Part shown: piece by piece, positions 1 to 8,309 of the stretch
Layout of the letters: each line of letters starts with the position of its first letter
How positions within the stretch are numbered: position 1 is the stretch's first letter
DNA from: Burkholderiales bacterium
Lineage (GTDB): Bacteria > Pseudomonadota > Gammaproteobacteria > Burkholderiales > Burkholderiaceae_C
DNA length: 48,897 nt
Assembly: GCA_021732385.1 (NCBI GenBank)
Contig: JAKFVA010000009.1
Coordinates: forward strand, 188,447-237,343
Reading direction: 5' to 3'
Notes under the pieces: model-generated
Told to the model about the DNA's origin: nothing
Database searches by the model: none
Seen by the model: the letters and a program-made list of their open reading frames with translations, nothing else
Translations under genes and position numbers: made by a program

Positions 1-363
1 TTGAGCGAGCAAGAGGCCACCGAACAAAAAATCCCGTTTGAAGTGACCCGATACCAGCTGGACGACCTGGACCGTGCCATTGCCGACAGCGCCACGCAAG
101 GCTTTGTAAAAGTGTTGACCGTGCCAGGCAAAGACAAAATCCTGGGTGTCACCATCGTCGGCGCGCATGCCGGTGATTTGCTGGCCGAATACGTGCTGGC
201 CATGCGGCACGGCCTGGGCTTGAACAAAATCCTGGGCACCATCCACACCTACCCGACATTGTCTGAAGCCAATAAATACGCCGCCGGCGAGTGGAAACGC
301 GCACACCAGCCCAAACGCCTGCTGGAATGGGTGCGCCGATACCACGATTGGCGCCGAGGCTAG
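1..363 (+). CDS. C-terminal part of a FAD-dependent pyridine nucleotide-disulfide oxidoreductase (partial)
   Basis: The reading frame is open at the window edge, so only the last ~120 residues of a larger protein are seen. They match the dimerisation domain of the dihydrolipoamide dehydrogenase / mercuric reductase family: a beta-rich stretch ending in KILGVTIVG, then GDLLAEYVLAM, then the HTYPTLSEA motif (residues ~82-90), which in this family carries the His and Glu that complete the partner subunit's active site. The FAD-binding part and the redox-active cysteines lie upstream of the window, so substrate cannot be decided. The extended tail (ANKYAAGEWKRAHQ) resembles the mercuric-reductase-like proteins of unknown substrate that are common in proteobacteria rather than the Lpd of the pyruvate dehydrogenase complex; this last point is inference. 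Confidence 0.8.
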   Translation: MSEQEATEQKIPFEVTRYQLDDLDRAIADSATQGFVKVLTVPGKDKILGVTIVGAHAGDLLAEYVLAMRHGLGLNKILGTIHTYPTLSEANKYAAGEWKRAHQPKRLLEWVRRYHDWRRG

Positions 364-397
364 TCAAGCTTGCTCAAAGTGCGGCTGCACCTGGTTT

Positions 398-648
398 TTG
401 CTACTGAATCAGTAGTAAAAAACAATAGCTGTACCCGCATACCTGCATTGGATTTTTACATGATTTCATGCCCTAAAACAGCCTGAAATGCTTAAAAACC
501 GCCTCGCCCACAGCCCAAATCACGCCAAACCGCGGCTGACTGGCCAAAAATCCAGAAAAATCGGCTAATTTAAGGCATTAAAAAGCCTTGCAACCATTTA
601 CTGGTGTGCGGGTAGTGCTCTTCTTTTTTACTATTATTTGTATAGCAA
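398..648. repeat. 251-bp MITE-like element, copy 1, with terminal inverted repeats
   Basis: The left end (398-451, beginning TTGCTACTGAAT) is an imperfect inverted copy of the right end (594-648, ending TATAGCAA); both contain the core TAGTAAAAAA and TACCCGCAYACC. The inside is AT-rich, has no open frame and no transposase. A second copy of exactly the same length lies at 30235-30485, and a left-end fragment at 17440-17545. No clear target-site duplication is visible. It fills most of the spacer between the reductase gene and the binding-protein gene. Confidence 0.7.
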
Positions 649-752
649 TCAAAAACCGCTGCAAGCCCTCCGCTCGGTTCTAGGGGAAGCGCTGCAAAAG
701 CGATTGCGAGCCAAGCTGGCTCGGATCGGGGTGGGGTGCAAGACAGGTTTTG

Positions 753-784
753 CCGCCTTTCCCTAGGGTATGTCCGCCTTTCCC
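753..784 (+). promoter_or_regulatory. Tandem 11-bp direct repeat around a CCCTAGGG palindrome, candidate activator site
   Basis: CCGCCTTTCCC occurs at 753-763 and again at 774-784, a period of 21 bp, i.e. two helical turns, with the palindrome CCCTAGGG (761-768) overlapping the first copy. It ends ~55 bp before the preferred start of the binding-protein gene. Same-face direct repeats at this distance are typical of an activator site near the -35 position; the regulator is not identifiable. The rest of 649-838 shows no gene. Confidence 0.4.
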
Positions 785-838
785 GTTCCTTGCGTCAACC
801 TTACGATGTAACAAATAATTTCATTGATGGAGACTGAC

Positions 839-2072
839 TTGACACCTTTTTCACCTGCTCGCCTGCGCGCTTGCGCCGCTCTTTTCTCGCTGGTCCTGGC
901 CACGCCCTGGTCGCTGGCTCAAGCCCCCACGACCGCTCCCAAACTCAGCCCCACAGTCAAAATTGGCGTGATTGGCCCATTTACCGGCCCTTCAGCCGAC
1001 TTTGGCATTCCCATGCTCAACGGCATCAAGCTGGCGGCCGATGAAATCAACGCCTCGGGGGGGGTACCTGGGCCGGCAGCTTGAACTGGTGATCAAAGAC
1101 GATACCGCCAACCCCGATGTCGGGCGCAAGCTGTCGCTCGAACTGGTGGATGAAAAAGTGGTGGCCGTGATTGGTTTTTGCAACACCGGCGTGGCGCTGA
1201 AGTCACTCGATGTGTTTCAGGACAACAAACTGCCGCTCTTGATCCCCTGCACCACCGGCAGTCCGCTGACGGCCAAATACCCTGGCCCGGAGAGCTATAT
1301 TTTCCGCACCTCGGCCAAAGACGGCATCCAGGCACCGTTTGTGGTGGACGACATCCTCAAGCGCGGCTGGAAAAAAGTAGCCATTTTTGCTGACAGCACC
1401 CCCTATGGCGAAGGCGGTATGAAAGATGTGGTGGCTGCGCTGGAGGCCCGCAACATCAAGCCGGTCTACATTGCGCGCTTCCCCTTGGGCGTGAAAGATT
1501 TAACCGAGGAACTCAAAGCAGCCAGGGCCGAAGGGATCGATGTGGTTTTCAGCTACACCGTGGGCCCGGAAAGCGCGGTGATTGCCCGCGGCCGCAAGGA
1601 ACTGGGCTGGAAAGTACCGCAAGTTGGTGCCTGGTCTTTGTCGCTGCCCAATTTCATCAACGGTGCCAAAGACGCCGCCGAGGGCGCACTGATGGCGCAG
1701 ACCTTCATTGCCGAGCCCAGCAACGAGCGCCGGGCTACATTTTTAGCGGCCTATTCGCGCAAATACAAAGTCCAGCAAATGCCCGTGCCGATGGCTGTGG
1801 CGCAGGCCTACGACACCACCTATTTGCTGGCGTTCTCGTTCTTTGACATCCGCGACGGCAACCTGACCGGTCCTGCCATCAAGCAGCAACTGGAAAACAA
1901 AAAGCGCACCTTCTACGGGGTAGTGGCCACCTACCAGCGCCCGTTCAGCATCCAGGACAAAGATGCGGTCAGCACCAATATGCTGGTGATGGGAAAAATC
2001 AAAGATGGCCTGGTTACCTTTGCCTACCCGGAAGACGCCAAACGCAACCTGTTTGTGCAGCGCAAACAATAG
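839..2072 (+). pseudogene. ABC transporter periplasmic substrate-binding protein (LivJ type), frameshifted
   Basis: This is a type-1 periplasmic binding protein of the branched-chain amino acid/amide family. The N-terminal part (839-1062) has a signal peptide ending near SLAQA and the family opening VKIGVIGPFTGPSADFG with LAADEINASGG; the rest continues in another frame from YLGRQLELVIKDD to the stop at 2072 (PYGEGGMKDV, VFSYTVGPESA and YDTTYLLAF are typical). The frame changes inside a run of eight G (1056-1063): seven G would join both parts into one ~410-residue protein of normal length. The TTG at 839 is preferred as start because GGAG stands six bases before it; in-frame TTG 824 and ATG 827 have no ribosome site. 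No permease or ATPase genes lie next to it, so it is an orphan receptor. The shift is either a real mutation, a slippery phase-variable tract, or a homopolymer sequencing error. Confidence 0.8.
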
Positions 2073-2124
2073 CAAGCGGCGCTGGCGGTACGATCACTGG
2101 GCTCAATTTTGTTGAAAGGCCCCC

Positions 2125-2607
2125 ATGAACACCTTGCACCACACCACCTCGGCTGCCAGCCCGGCAAACACCAGCAGCACACCCCGCCGGATTGACGCCC
2201 TGCTGGCGCATTACGGCGAAAGCCACCAGAACCCGACCAACGAAACCATCCATTTCATTGCCATACCACTCATCATGGTGAGCTTGGTCGGCTTGCTGTT
2301 TGCCTTGCATCCGGTGGTGGCGTATGTGTTTGTAGCGGCCAGCTTGGTCTATTACGCCCGGCTGTCGCTGGTGTTTCTGGCAGCCATGGCACTGCTTACC
2401 GCCATCACACTGGCGCTGCTGCACAGTTTGGGAATTTTTTTATTCCCGCTGTCAATGACGGTATTCATCATGGCTTGGCTGATGCAGTTTGTGGGCCACA
2501 ACATAGAGGGCAAAAAACCCTCGTTCTTTGAAGACCTGCAATACCTTTGGGTCGGCCCACTGTTTGTGCTGTCCAAACTGTTTATCAAAATGGGTTGGCG
2601 TTGGTAA
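2125..2607 (+). CDS. DUF962 / Mpo1-like membrane protein
   Basis: A 160-residue membrane protein of the DUF962 family (yeast relative Mpo1/YGL010W). The family signatures are present: HYGESHQNPTNETIHF near residues 30-45 and GHNIEGKKPSFFEDL near 125-140, followed by a C-terminal hydrophobic segment ending in MGWRW. Several hydrophobic stretches (about residues 45-65, 67-85, 90-120) indicate four or so membrane helices. Yeast Mpo1 is an iron-dependent 2-hydroxy fatty acid dioxygenase that uses conserved histidines; the histidines in both motifs are retained here, but whether bacterial members do the same reaction is not established. The start ATG at 2125 follows a GAAAGG site. It lies 52 bp after the binding-protein gene on the same strand; the functional link is unclear. 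Confidence 0.85.
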   Translation: MNTLHHTTSAASPANTSSTPRRIDALLAHYGESHQNPTNETIHFIAIPLIMVSLVGLLFALHPVVAYVFVAASLVYYARLSLVFLAAMALLTAITLALLHSLGIFLFPLSMTVFIMAWLMQFVGHNIEGKKPSFFEDLQYLWVGPLFVLSKLFIKMGWRW

Positions 2608-2707
2608 TTCAGTCAATGTAAGCGTACGCTGACTTTCTTGCCTGCGCCTGCCTTCGTCATGCTCGGGTTAACCCGTAATTTTCAATCCCTGTGATTGCTG
2701 GGCTCTA

Positions 2708-2734
2708 TTGGCACTCTTTCAATCAGAGTGCTAA
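2708..2734 (+). promoter_or_regulatory. CIRCE operator (HrcA binding site) upstream of rpoH
   Basis: The inverted repeat TTGGCACTC (2708-2716), nine-base spacer, GAGTGCTAA (2726-2734) matches the CIRCE consensus TTAGCACTC-N9-GAGTGCTAA at 17 of 18 arm positions. CIRCE is the operator of the heat-shock repressor HrcA. It ends 41 bp before the rpoH start codon and covers the promoter. Confidence 0.93.
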
Positions 2735-2737
2735 TAT
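2709..2737 (+). promoter_or_regulatory. Sigma-70 type promoter of rpoH embedded in CIRCE
   Basis: A -35 box TTGGCA (2709-2714) and a -10 box TAATAT (2732-2737) are separated by exactly 17 bp. Both boxes overlap the CIRCE arms, so HrcA binding should block RNA polymerase directly. The predicted transcription start is near 2744, giving a ~30-base leader. Confidence 0.75.
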
Positions 2738-2775
2738 AGTGGCCTGTGCGAAGATTTTCGCAAGGAAAGGTTTAC

Positions 2776-3720
2776 ATGACCGCTCAAGCCCTCACGCTCA
2801 GTCAGCCCAGCCTCAACCCCTGGGCCAATTCATCGGCGCTGTTGCCCGCACTGGGTAATTTGGACGCCTATATCTCGGCTGTCAACCGTCTGCCCATGCT
2901 CACTTTGGCCGACGAGCAGCAGTTTGCCAAACAACTGCGCGACAACAACGACGTAGAAGCAGCCGGCAAGCTGGTGCTCTCGCACTTGCGGCTGGTGGTG
3001 TCCATCTCACGTCAATACCTGGGTTACGGCCTGCCGCATGGCGACTTGATCCAAGAAGGCAATATCGGTCTGATGAAAGCCGTCAAGCGGTTCGACCCCG
3101 ATCAGGGTGTGCGCTTGGTGAGCTACGCCATGCACTGGATCAAAGCCGAGATTCATGAATACATCCTGAAAAATTGGCGCATGGTCAAAGTGGCCACGAC
3201 CAAGGCGCAGCGCAAACTGTTTTTCAACCTGCGCTCAATGAAGCAGGGCTTCAAGGCCGACGCCGAGCTGGACGATGACACGCACCGTGACACGCTCAGC
3301 CCCGGCGAAGTGGCGCAAGTGGCCAGCCGGTTGAATGTCAAGGCCGAAGAAGTCATTGAGATGGAAATGCGCCTGGCCGGCGGCGACGTGCTACTCGACC
3401 CCAGCCCGAACGACGATGGCGACGAGACCTACGGCCCGATTGCCTACCTGACTGACACCAACCATGAGCCAACCGCCATGCTCGCCGCGCACCAACGCGA
3501 TGTGCTGGCCACCGACGGCATTGCCGGTGCGCTGGCCGCGCTGGATGAGCGCAGTCGGCGCATCGTGGAAGAACGCTGGCTCAAGGTCAACGACAACGGC
3601 TCGGGCGGCATGACGCTGCACGAGTTGGCGGCCGACTACGGTGTCAGCGCCGAGCGGATTCGCCAGATTGAAGTGGCGGCCATGAAGAAAATGAAGACCG
3701 CCCTGGCGCAATACCAGTAA
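2776..3720 (+). CDS. rpoH: RNA polymerase heat-shock sigma factor sigma-32
   Basis: A 314-residue sigma-70 family group 3 factor that directs RNA polymerase to heat-shock promoters. Region 1.2/2.1 begins at LDAYISAVNRLPMLT; region 2 contains LVLSHLRLVVSISRQY, HGDLIQEGNIGLMKAVKRFDPDQGVRLVSYAMHWIKAEI; the RpoH box follows around TTKAQRKLFFNLRSMK (residues ~130-145); region 4 near the end has LDERSRRIVEERW and the helix-turn-helix TLHELAADYGVSAERIRQIE. The ATG at 2776 is preferred over the upstream in-frame start at 2746 because AAGGAAAGG precedes it and it gives the family N-terminus. It is transcribed alone from a promoter overlapping a CIRCE operator, so it is probably repressed by HrcA. The following gene starts ~150 bp later. 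Confidence 0.97.
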   Translation: MTAQALTLSQPSLNPWANSSALLPALGNLDAYISAVNRLPMLTLADEQQFAKQLRDNNDVEAAGKLVLSHLRLVVSISRQYLGYGLPHGDLIQEGNIGLMKAVKRFDPDQGVRLVSYAMHWIKAEIHEYILKNWRMVKVATTKAQRKLFFNLRSMKQGFKADAELDDDTHRDTLSPGEVAQVASRLNVKAEEVIEMEMRLAGGDVLLDPSPNDDGDETYGPIAYLTDTNHEPTAMLAAHQRDVLATDGIAGALAALDERSRRIVEERWLKVNDNGSGGMTLHELAADYGVSAERIRQIEVAAMKKMKTALAQYQ

Positions 3721-3728
3721 ATACAGCC

Positions 3729-3753
3729 GCGCGGCAAGCCCGCAGTGCCGCGC
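3729..3753 (+). terminator. GC-rich hairpin after rpoH
   Basis: A perfect 8-bp stem GCGCGGCA / TGCCGCGC with a nine-base loop starts 8 bases after the rpoH stop codon. There is no T-run after it, so it is a weak intrinsic terminator at best and may instead protect the 3' end of the mRNA. Confidence 0.4.
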
Positions 3754-3866
3754 CTTGCCCGAACAACTTGTATCAATTTGTTAGGAAAAGCGGGCTTATT
3801 ACCGCATGACGCTGCGGCGTGCGGTGCTGGACTGGAGTTGGCGCGGACTCAGCCCCACAATGCGGT

Positions 3867-5627
3867 ATGGGGTATTACTTTTGTAGGCGTGCGCATACCC
3901 TGCTGTTAGGCGTGCTGATTTTGCTTGGCTTGTGGTCGGGCACGGCAATAGCGCAAGCACCCGTATTGACCGATTTAACGACGCCTGCTGCCACCATGCC
4001 CACCGTGCTGGTAGACAACAGCATGGGCAAGGTTGATGTGGCCAGTGCGAGTTCGTACTGGATCGACGACAGCGGCATGCTGGCGATTGACGAAATCGAG
4101 ACGGTCAACACCAACGGCGCTTTCAACAGCACCCAACCTGAGAAATTACGGCTGACGCGGGGCGGAGCGCTGTGGGTGTCGTTTGATGTGGAGCTCAAGG
4201 ACGCCAGCACCGGCTGGTATTTGCAAGTCGCCCTGCCTGGCATTGATTCGGTCACGCTGTACCACCGCAACGAGCGTGGTTTGTGGCGCATGCAGCGTGC
4301 GGGCGACAGCCTGCCAATGAATCTGTGGCCGCAAGCGGGGCGTTACCCGGTGTTTGCTTTATCCAACAGCGACCGCGTTACCCGCTATTACGCTCGCATC
4401 GTGCACCAGCGGGTGCCGTTTTACACGCCGATAGAAGTCGTGAACCAGGCCTACTTGGCGCACGAGCTGCAAGAAGAGCAGTTTCTGCTGGGCGCTTACT
4501 TCGGGCTGATCGCTTTGGTATTGGTTTTAGCCAGTGTCAATGCGCTGATTTACCGCGACCGTGCTTTCGCCATGTATGTGCTGTACCTGCTGATGCTGGG
4601 CGGCACAGTGGCCGCCTGGAGCGGTGTCGGTGCCCAGTATTTCTGGCGCGAGCAACCCGCATTCAGCAACGCAAGCCTGTTCTTCCTGCCGCTGGCCGCC
4701 AGCGCCTGCGCTTTGTGGCTGGTGCGCATTGTGCTGGTGCCCCGCCAGTACGCCAAAACGCTCGACTTGTGCCTGTTGGCGCTGGCGAGCCTTTTGGTGT
4801 TGGCAGGGCTGGTCGATGTGCTGGTCCCGACGCTCTCCGGCTTTGCCATCACCAATGCCCTGGTACTGATGGGCGTGCTGTTGTTGACTGGCACCCTGGT
4901 GCTGGCCGCCAAAAACGACAACCGCCATGTGCCTTGGCTGGCGCTGGGTTTTTGCCCAATTCTGCTGGTGACGCTGGAAATCGTGGCCAAGAATTTCCAC
5001 TGGATCAATTTGGGCTCCAGCTCAGAATTGCTCATCATGCTGGCCTCGGTTTGGGAAGTACCGGTGCTGTTCATTGGCCTGAACCGGCGACTGGCGCAGC
5101 GCAAAGAGTCTGAAGTTCGTGCCCGAGCTGCCTTACAAACCGACCCGCTGACCGGGCTGGCGAACCGGCGCGTTTTCATGCTGCGGCTGGAACGCGCTCT
5201 GCTGCGCGCCAAGCGCTACCAGCAACCGCTGGGGATTCTGGTGGTTGACCTGTTCAACCACGCCGCATTGCAAAAAGAGTTTGGCCGCCATGCCACCGAG
5301 CAGGCGCTGGTGCTCGCCGCGACCCGCCTGCTGGAGGTGGTGCGCGATGTAGACACGGTGGCGCGCGTCGGCGAGAACGAATTTGCCCTGCTGATTGAGG
5401 GCCCCTGCCAGGCTGACCAACTGACGCAAATCGCCACCCGCGCGCTGGCGCAAGGCTTGCGCCCGTCTGGTTTGCTGCCAGCCGGTGCAACGCTGCGCTT
5501 TCATATCTCCATGGCGATTGCGCCGCAGAACGACCGCGACGAGGAAGAGCTGATGGCCTACTTGCTTGCTGATGTAGGCCAAATCAGCGCGGACGACAAA
5601 AAGACCATACGCACTTGTGCGTTTTAG
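3867..5627 (+). CDS. 7TM membrane protein with extracytoplasmic sensor and degenerate GGDEF domain
   Basis: The predicted ~586-residue protein has a signal peptide (ending near TAIAQA), an extracytoplasmic 7TMR-DISMED2-like beta domain (contains ALWVSFDVELKD and GWYLQVALPGIDSVTLYH), a seven-helix 7TMR-DISM membrane region (~220-405), a short linker and a C-terminal GGDEF-like domain starting at DPLTGLANRR. The signature GGDEF is replaced by GENEF (5370-5384), so the second Gly and the Asp that bind GTP and metal are changed, and the usual C-terminal AKxxGRN segment is missing. Synthesis of cyclic di-GMP is therefore doubtful; it may bind nucleotide or act by dimerising. Starts are uncertain: ATG 3867 gives a clean signal peptide, GTG 3819 adds 16 residues, and neither has a clear ribosome site. 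It converges with the SCO1 gene, 3 bp between stops. Confidence 0.85.
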   Translation: MGYYFCRRAHTLLLGVLILLGLWSGTAIAQAPVLTDLTTPAATMPTVLVDNSMGKVDVASASSYWIDDSGMLAIDEIETVNTNGAFNSTQPEKLRLTRGGALWVSFDVELKDASTGWYLQVALPGIDSVTLYHRNERGLWRMQRAGDSLPMNLWPQAGRYPVFALSNSDRVTRYYARIVHQRVPFYTPIEVVNQAYLAHELQEEQFLLGAYFGLIALVLVLASVNALIYRDRAFAMYVLYLLMLGGTVAAWSGVGAQYFWREQPAFSNASLFFLPLAASACALWLVRIVLVPRQYAKTLDLCLLALASLLVLAGLVDVLVPTLSGFAITNALVLMGVLLLTGTLVLAAKNDNRHVPWLALGFCPILLVTLEIVAKNFHWINLGSSSELLIMLASVWEVPVLFIGLNRRLAQRKESEVRARAALQTDPLTGLANRRVFMLRLERALLRAKRYQQPLGILVVDLFNHAALQKEFGRHATEQALVLAATRLLEVVRDVDTVARVGENEFALLIEGPCQADQLTQIATRALAQGLRPSGLLPAGATLRFHISMAIAPQNDRDEEELMAYLLADVGQISADDKKTIRTCAF

Positions 5628-5630
5628 CGT

Positions 5631-6245
5631 TCAGACCGCTTTGAGGAGGAAGCCAATATCTGCCGCCAGATTGGCAGCGCCACTGCCATAGCGGGTGTAC
5701 AGGCGCACCCGGCCTTGCGGGTCGTAAACATAGCTGCCCGCCGAATGATCCAGCGTGTAACTGGTGGGCGTTTTGCCTTCGACTTTTTTGTAGTACACCT
5801 TGTAGTCCTTGGCCAAAACAGCCAGCTTCTCGGGTGTGGTGTACAGCGCCAAAAAGCTGGGATCAAAATTGGCCATATAGGCTTTTAGCACGGCTTGCGA
5901 GTCGCGCTCGGGGTCGAGCGTGACAAACAGCACCTGCAAACGCGCAGCGTCAGCGCCCAGCAGTTGCCGCACCTGCTGCGCCTCCACCAGCGTGGTCGGG
6001 CAGACATCGGGGCACTGGGTAAAACCAAAGAAAATTAGCACGGCCTTGCCAGCAAAGTCAGCCATACTGCGCGGCATCCCATTGTGGTCAATCAGCGCAA
6101 AGTCATTGGCATAAGGTGCACCAGTCACGTCGATAGACTTGAATTGGGGTTTGGGGGGTGGCTGCGGGCTGCATGCAGCCAATTGCGCTGCGACAACAGT
6201 TATGCCGGGCAAGAACAAGGCTTTTAATGCGTGTCTTTTATTCAT
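5631..6245 (-). CDS. SCO1/SenC family copper chaperone lipoprotein
   Basis: A 204-residue thioredoxin-fold protein that helps deliver copper to the CuA centre of cytochrome c oxidase subunit II. The copper-binding CxxxC is seen as CPDVC within GFTQCPDVCPTTL (residues ~75-88) and the third ligand His as LDHSAG (~165). The N-terminus has a short positively charged segment, a hydrophobic stretch and the lipobox LAAC, so it is probably anchored as a lipoprotein facing the periplasm. It is the last gene of the minus-strand SURF1-SCO-ctaAB-SCO1 group, 24 bp after the fused heme synthase gene, which fits its role in oxidase assembly. Confidence 0.95.
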   Translation of the reverse strand: MNKRHALKALFLPGITVVAAQLAACSPQPPPKPQFKSIDVTGAPYANDFALIDHNGMPRSMADFAGKAVLIFFGFTQCPDVCPTTLVEAQQVRQLLGADAARLQVLFVTLDPERDSQAVLKAYMANFDPSFLALYTTPEKLAVLAKDYKVYYKKVEGKTPTSYTLDHSAGSYVYDPQGRVRLYTRYGSGAANLAADIGFLLKAV

Positions 6246-6269
6246 AACCTAATGTCTGGAAGTTGAGAC

Positions 6270-8309
6270 TCAACCTGGCGTAAAAACATAATGATCCACC
6301 AGCAAGGCGGCAAACAGCAAGCTCAAGTGGATCAGTGAGAAACGAAAAGTACGGCGCGCCAACGCATCCGAGTAGTTTTGCCACAAAGCAAACGCATAGC
6401 CCATAAATCCGACGCTTAAAACCAGCGCTACCGCCAGGTAAATCCACGAGGCCATGCCGTACATAAACGGCATCAGGCAAGCCGCAAACAAAATCACTGT
6501 GTACAACAGGATTTGCAAACGGGTAAATTCATTGCCATGCGTGACTGGCAGCATAGGCAGGCCAGACTTGCGGTAATCATCGACCCGATAAAGGGCAAGC
6601 GCCCAAAAATGGGGTGGTGTCCACAAGAAAATAATCAGAAAAAGTATCAACGCCTCAGGGCCAACTTCACCCGTCATAGCGGCCCAACCCAAAACTGGTG
6701 GCATGGCACCAGACGCACCGCCGATCACAATATTTTGTGGTGTCAGTGGCTTGAGAATTAAGGTGTAGACCACGGCATAGCCGACAAAAGTGGCAAAAGT
6801 CAACCACATGGTCAGCGGATTGACCCACACATACAGCATGAGCGAACCCGCTGCACCTAACATGCCGGAAAACAGCAGCGTCTGGGTGTTGCTCAGTTGT
6901 CCTTGGGCCGTAGGCCGCCAGGCTGTGCGTTTCATTTTGGCGTCAATGCCCTGCTCAACAATGCAGTTGAACGCGGCTGCAGCAGCAGCCACCAGCCAGA
7001 TGCCCAGGCTAGCCACCAGTGCCAGCCTCAGGTCAGCCCAACGCGGCACGCCGGGGACAGCCAGCACCATACCAATCAACGCGCAAAACACAATCAGCTG
7101 GATTACACGTGGTTTGGTCAGCGCATGAAACTGGCGTAGCACCGACAGTTCTGTGGGCTGCGTAACGGTGGTTCGGCTGCTGCACCAAAGCCAAGTCATC
7201 ACCAGTACCAAGCCCGCAGCACCCGCCGTATGGGCAAGCGCCGCAACCAGAGGCCAACCCAGCACGACATTTGACAAACCACTAACCAACTGCCACAAGG
7301 CCAGGCCAAGCAACCAGTTTCCCTGGCGATGCAAACCGTGCTGCGCACGAAGGCTCCAACCGAGCCAGCCTAAGGCAATGAACAGGCCATAGGCAAACAA
7401 GCGATGAACATAATGAATCGCGGTAAGCGCCGAGAAATCCACCGGATTGCCCTGCGGAGTCAAACCCAGTGGCCGCCACAATGTAAAGCCTTGTTTGAAA
7501 CTCATACTCGGCCAGAAACTTCCCTGGCATGAGGGAAATTCTGTACAGGCCAGTACGGCGTAATTGGTGCTGACCCAGCCTCCCAAAGCCAACTGACACA
7601 GCAGCAGAAAAGCAGTTATGACCATGCCGCGCCGCAAGGCCGGCGAAATGCCATGCATCAGCCTTAGCGGCTCGTAGTACAGCGCCTGTCGACAAAGCAG
7701 CACCAAAAGCCCCATGCCACCCAGCAAATGCAAAGTTACGATGGCTGGAAATAATTTCATGGTGACCGTAAGCGCACCAAATGCGCCTTGCAGGCAGACC
7801 CACAGTAACGTGATCGTAGGCCACGCTGGGTGCGGCAATTGCAAGTCGCCAGAGCCGCTTTGCGCATTCACCGTGGCATCTGTTTTACGTTGCAGCCATG
7901 CCTGCCAAGTAACTATGGCTAATGTGAGTATCAGCACACCAACAGCAGCAGCAACATAGCGGTGGATCATTTCAATCCAGGCTTTTTTAAACGTCACAGG
8001 CCCGTCAGGCAAGGCTTGTTGAGCAGCGCTAATGGCTGAATGAGCGCCCACTGGACTCAAGCTGCCGTAACACCCGGGCCAGTCTGGACAGCCCAGGCCT
8101 GAATCAGACAGACGTGTGAAAGCACCAAACAGCACCAAGTCAAAAGTAAGAAACAAAGTCAGTAACGTTAGCCTGTGCATGCGTTGCGCGTTGTTGCCTT
8201 GGCGCGAACGCAGCCAGACCCAGGCTAGCGGCCCTGCAGCAAGCACTACGCCCAACAACATGAGTTGCAGAAGTGCTGTGAGGTTCATCAAATCACCGCC
8301 TAACGTCAT
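6270..8309 (-). CDS. Fused heme A synthase (CtaA) - heme O synthase (CtaB)
   Basis: One uninterrupted 679-residue frame holds two enzymes of heme A synthesis. Residues ~1-375 are CtaA/Cox15: eight-helix protein with [18 protein letters not shown], the heme-ligand histidine segments [28 protein letters not shown] and ALAHTAGAA, and a second cysteine pair ([14 protein letters not shown]). Residues ~390-679 are CtaB/Cox10, the protoheme farnesyltransferase: LTKPRVIQL, the prenyl-diphosphate motif around [24 protein letters not shown] and [16 protein letters not shown]. CtaB makes heme O from heme B and farnesyl diphosphate; CtaA oxidises it to heme A. In most bacteria these are two genes. The ATG at 8309 overlaps the preceding stop as ATGA, implying coupled translation. 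No stop or ribosome site is seen at the junction, so a true fusion protein is expected. Confidence 0.93.
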   Translation of the reverse strand: MTLGGDLMNLTALLQLMLLGVVLAAGPLAWVWLRSRQGNNAQRMHRLTLLTLFLTFDLVLFGAFTRLSDSGLGCPDWPGCYGSLSPVGAHSAISAAQQALPDGPVTFKKAWIEMIHRYVAAAVGVLILTLAIVTWQAWLQRKTDATVNAQSGSGDLQLPHPAWPTITLLWVCLQGAFGALTVTMKLFPAIVTLHLLGGMGLLVLLCRQALYYEPLRLMHGISPALRRGMVITAFLLLCQLALGGWVSTNYAVLACTEFPSCQGSFWPSMSFKQGFTLWRPLGLTPQGNPVDFSALTAIHYVHRLFAYGLFIALGWLGWSLRAQHGLHRQGNWLLGLALWQLVSGLSNVVLGWPLVAALAHTAGAAGLVLVMTWLWCSSRTTVTQPTELSVLRQFHALTKPRVIQLIVFCALIGMVLAVPGVPRWADLRLALVASLGIWLVAAAAAAFNCIVEQGIDAKMKRTAWRPTAQGQLSNTQTLLFSGMLGAAGSLMLYVWVNPLTMWLTFATFVGYAVVYTLILKPLTPQNIVIGGASGAMPPVLGWAAMTGEVGPEALILFLIIFLWTPPHFWALALYRVDDYRKSGLPMLPVTHGNEFTRLQILLYTVILFAACLMPFMYGMASWIYLAVALVLSVGFMGYAFALWQNYSDALARRTFRFSLIHLSLLFAALLVDHYVFTPG

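Noticed and set aside
2664-2675. Palindrome CGGGTTAACCCG before the rpoH promoter as terminator or operator.
   Set aside because: Only a four-base stem is possible with the TTAA loop and no T-run follows; too little to call.
3806-3886. Short frame from ATG 3806 (MTLRRAVLDWSW...) before the GGDEF gene, possibly an alternative N-terminus.
   Set aside because: It ends after 26 codons, is out of frame with the GGDEF gene, and a frameshift would be needed to join them with no family support.
4283-5113. Long overlapping plus-strand frame (276 codons) within the GGDEF membrane protein gene.
   Set aside because: Rich in Arg, Ala and Gly as expected of a shifted frame; the other frame has clear domains.
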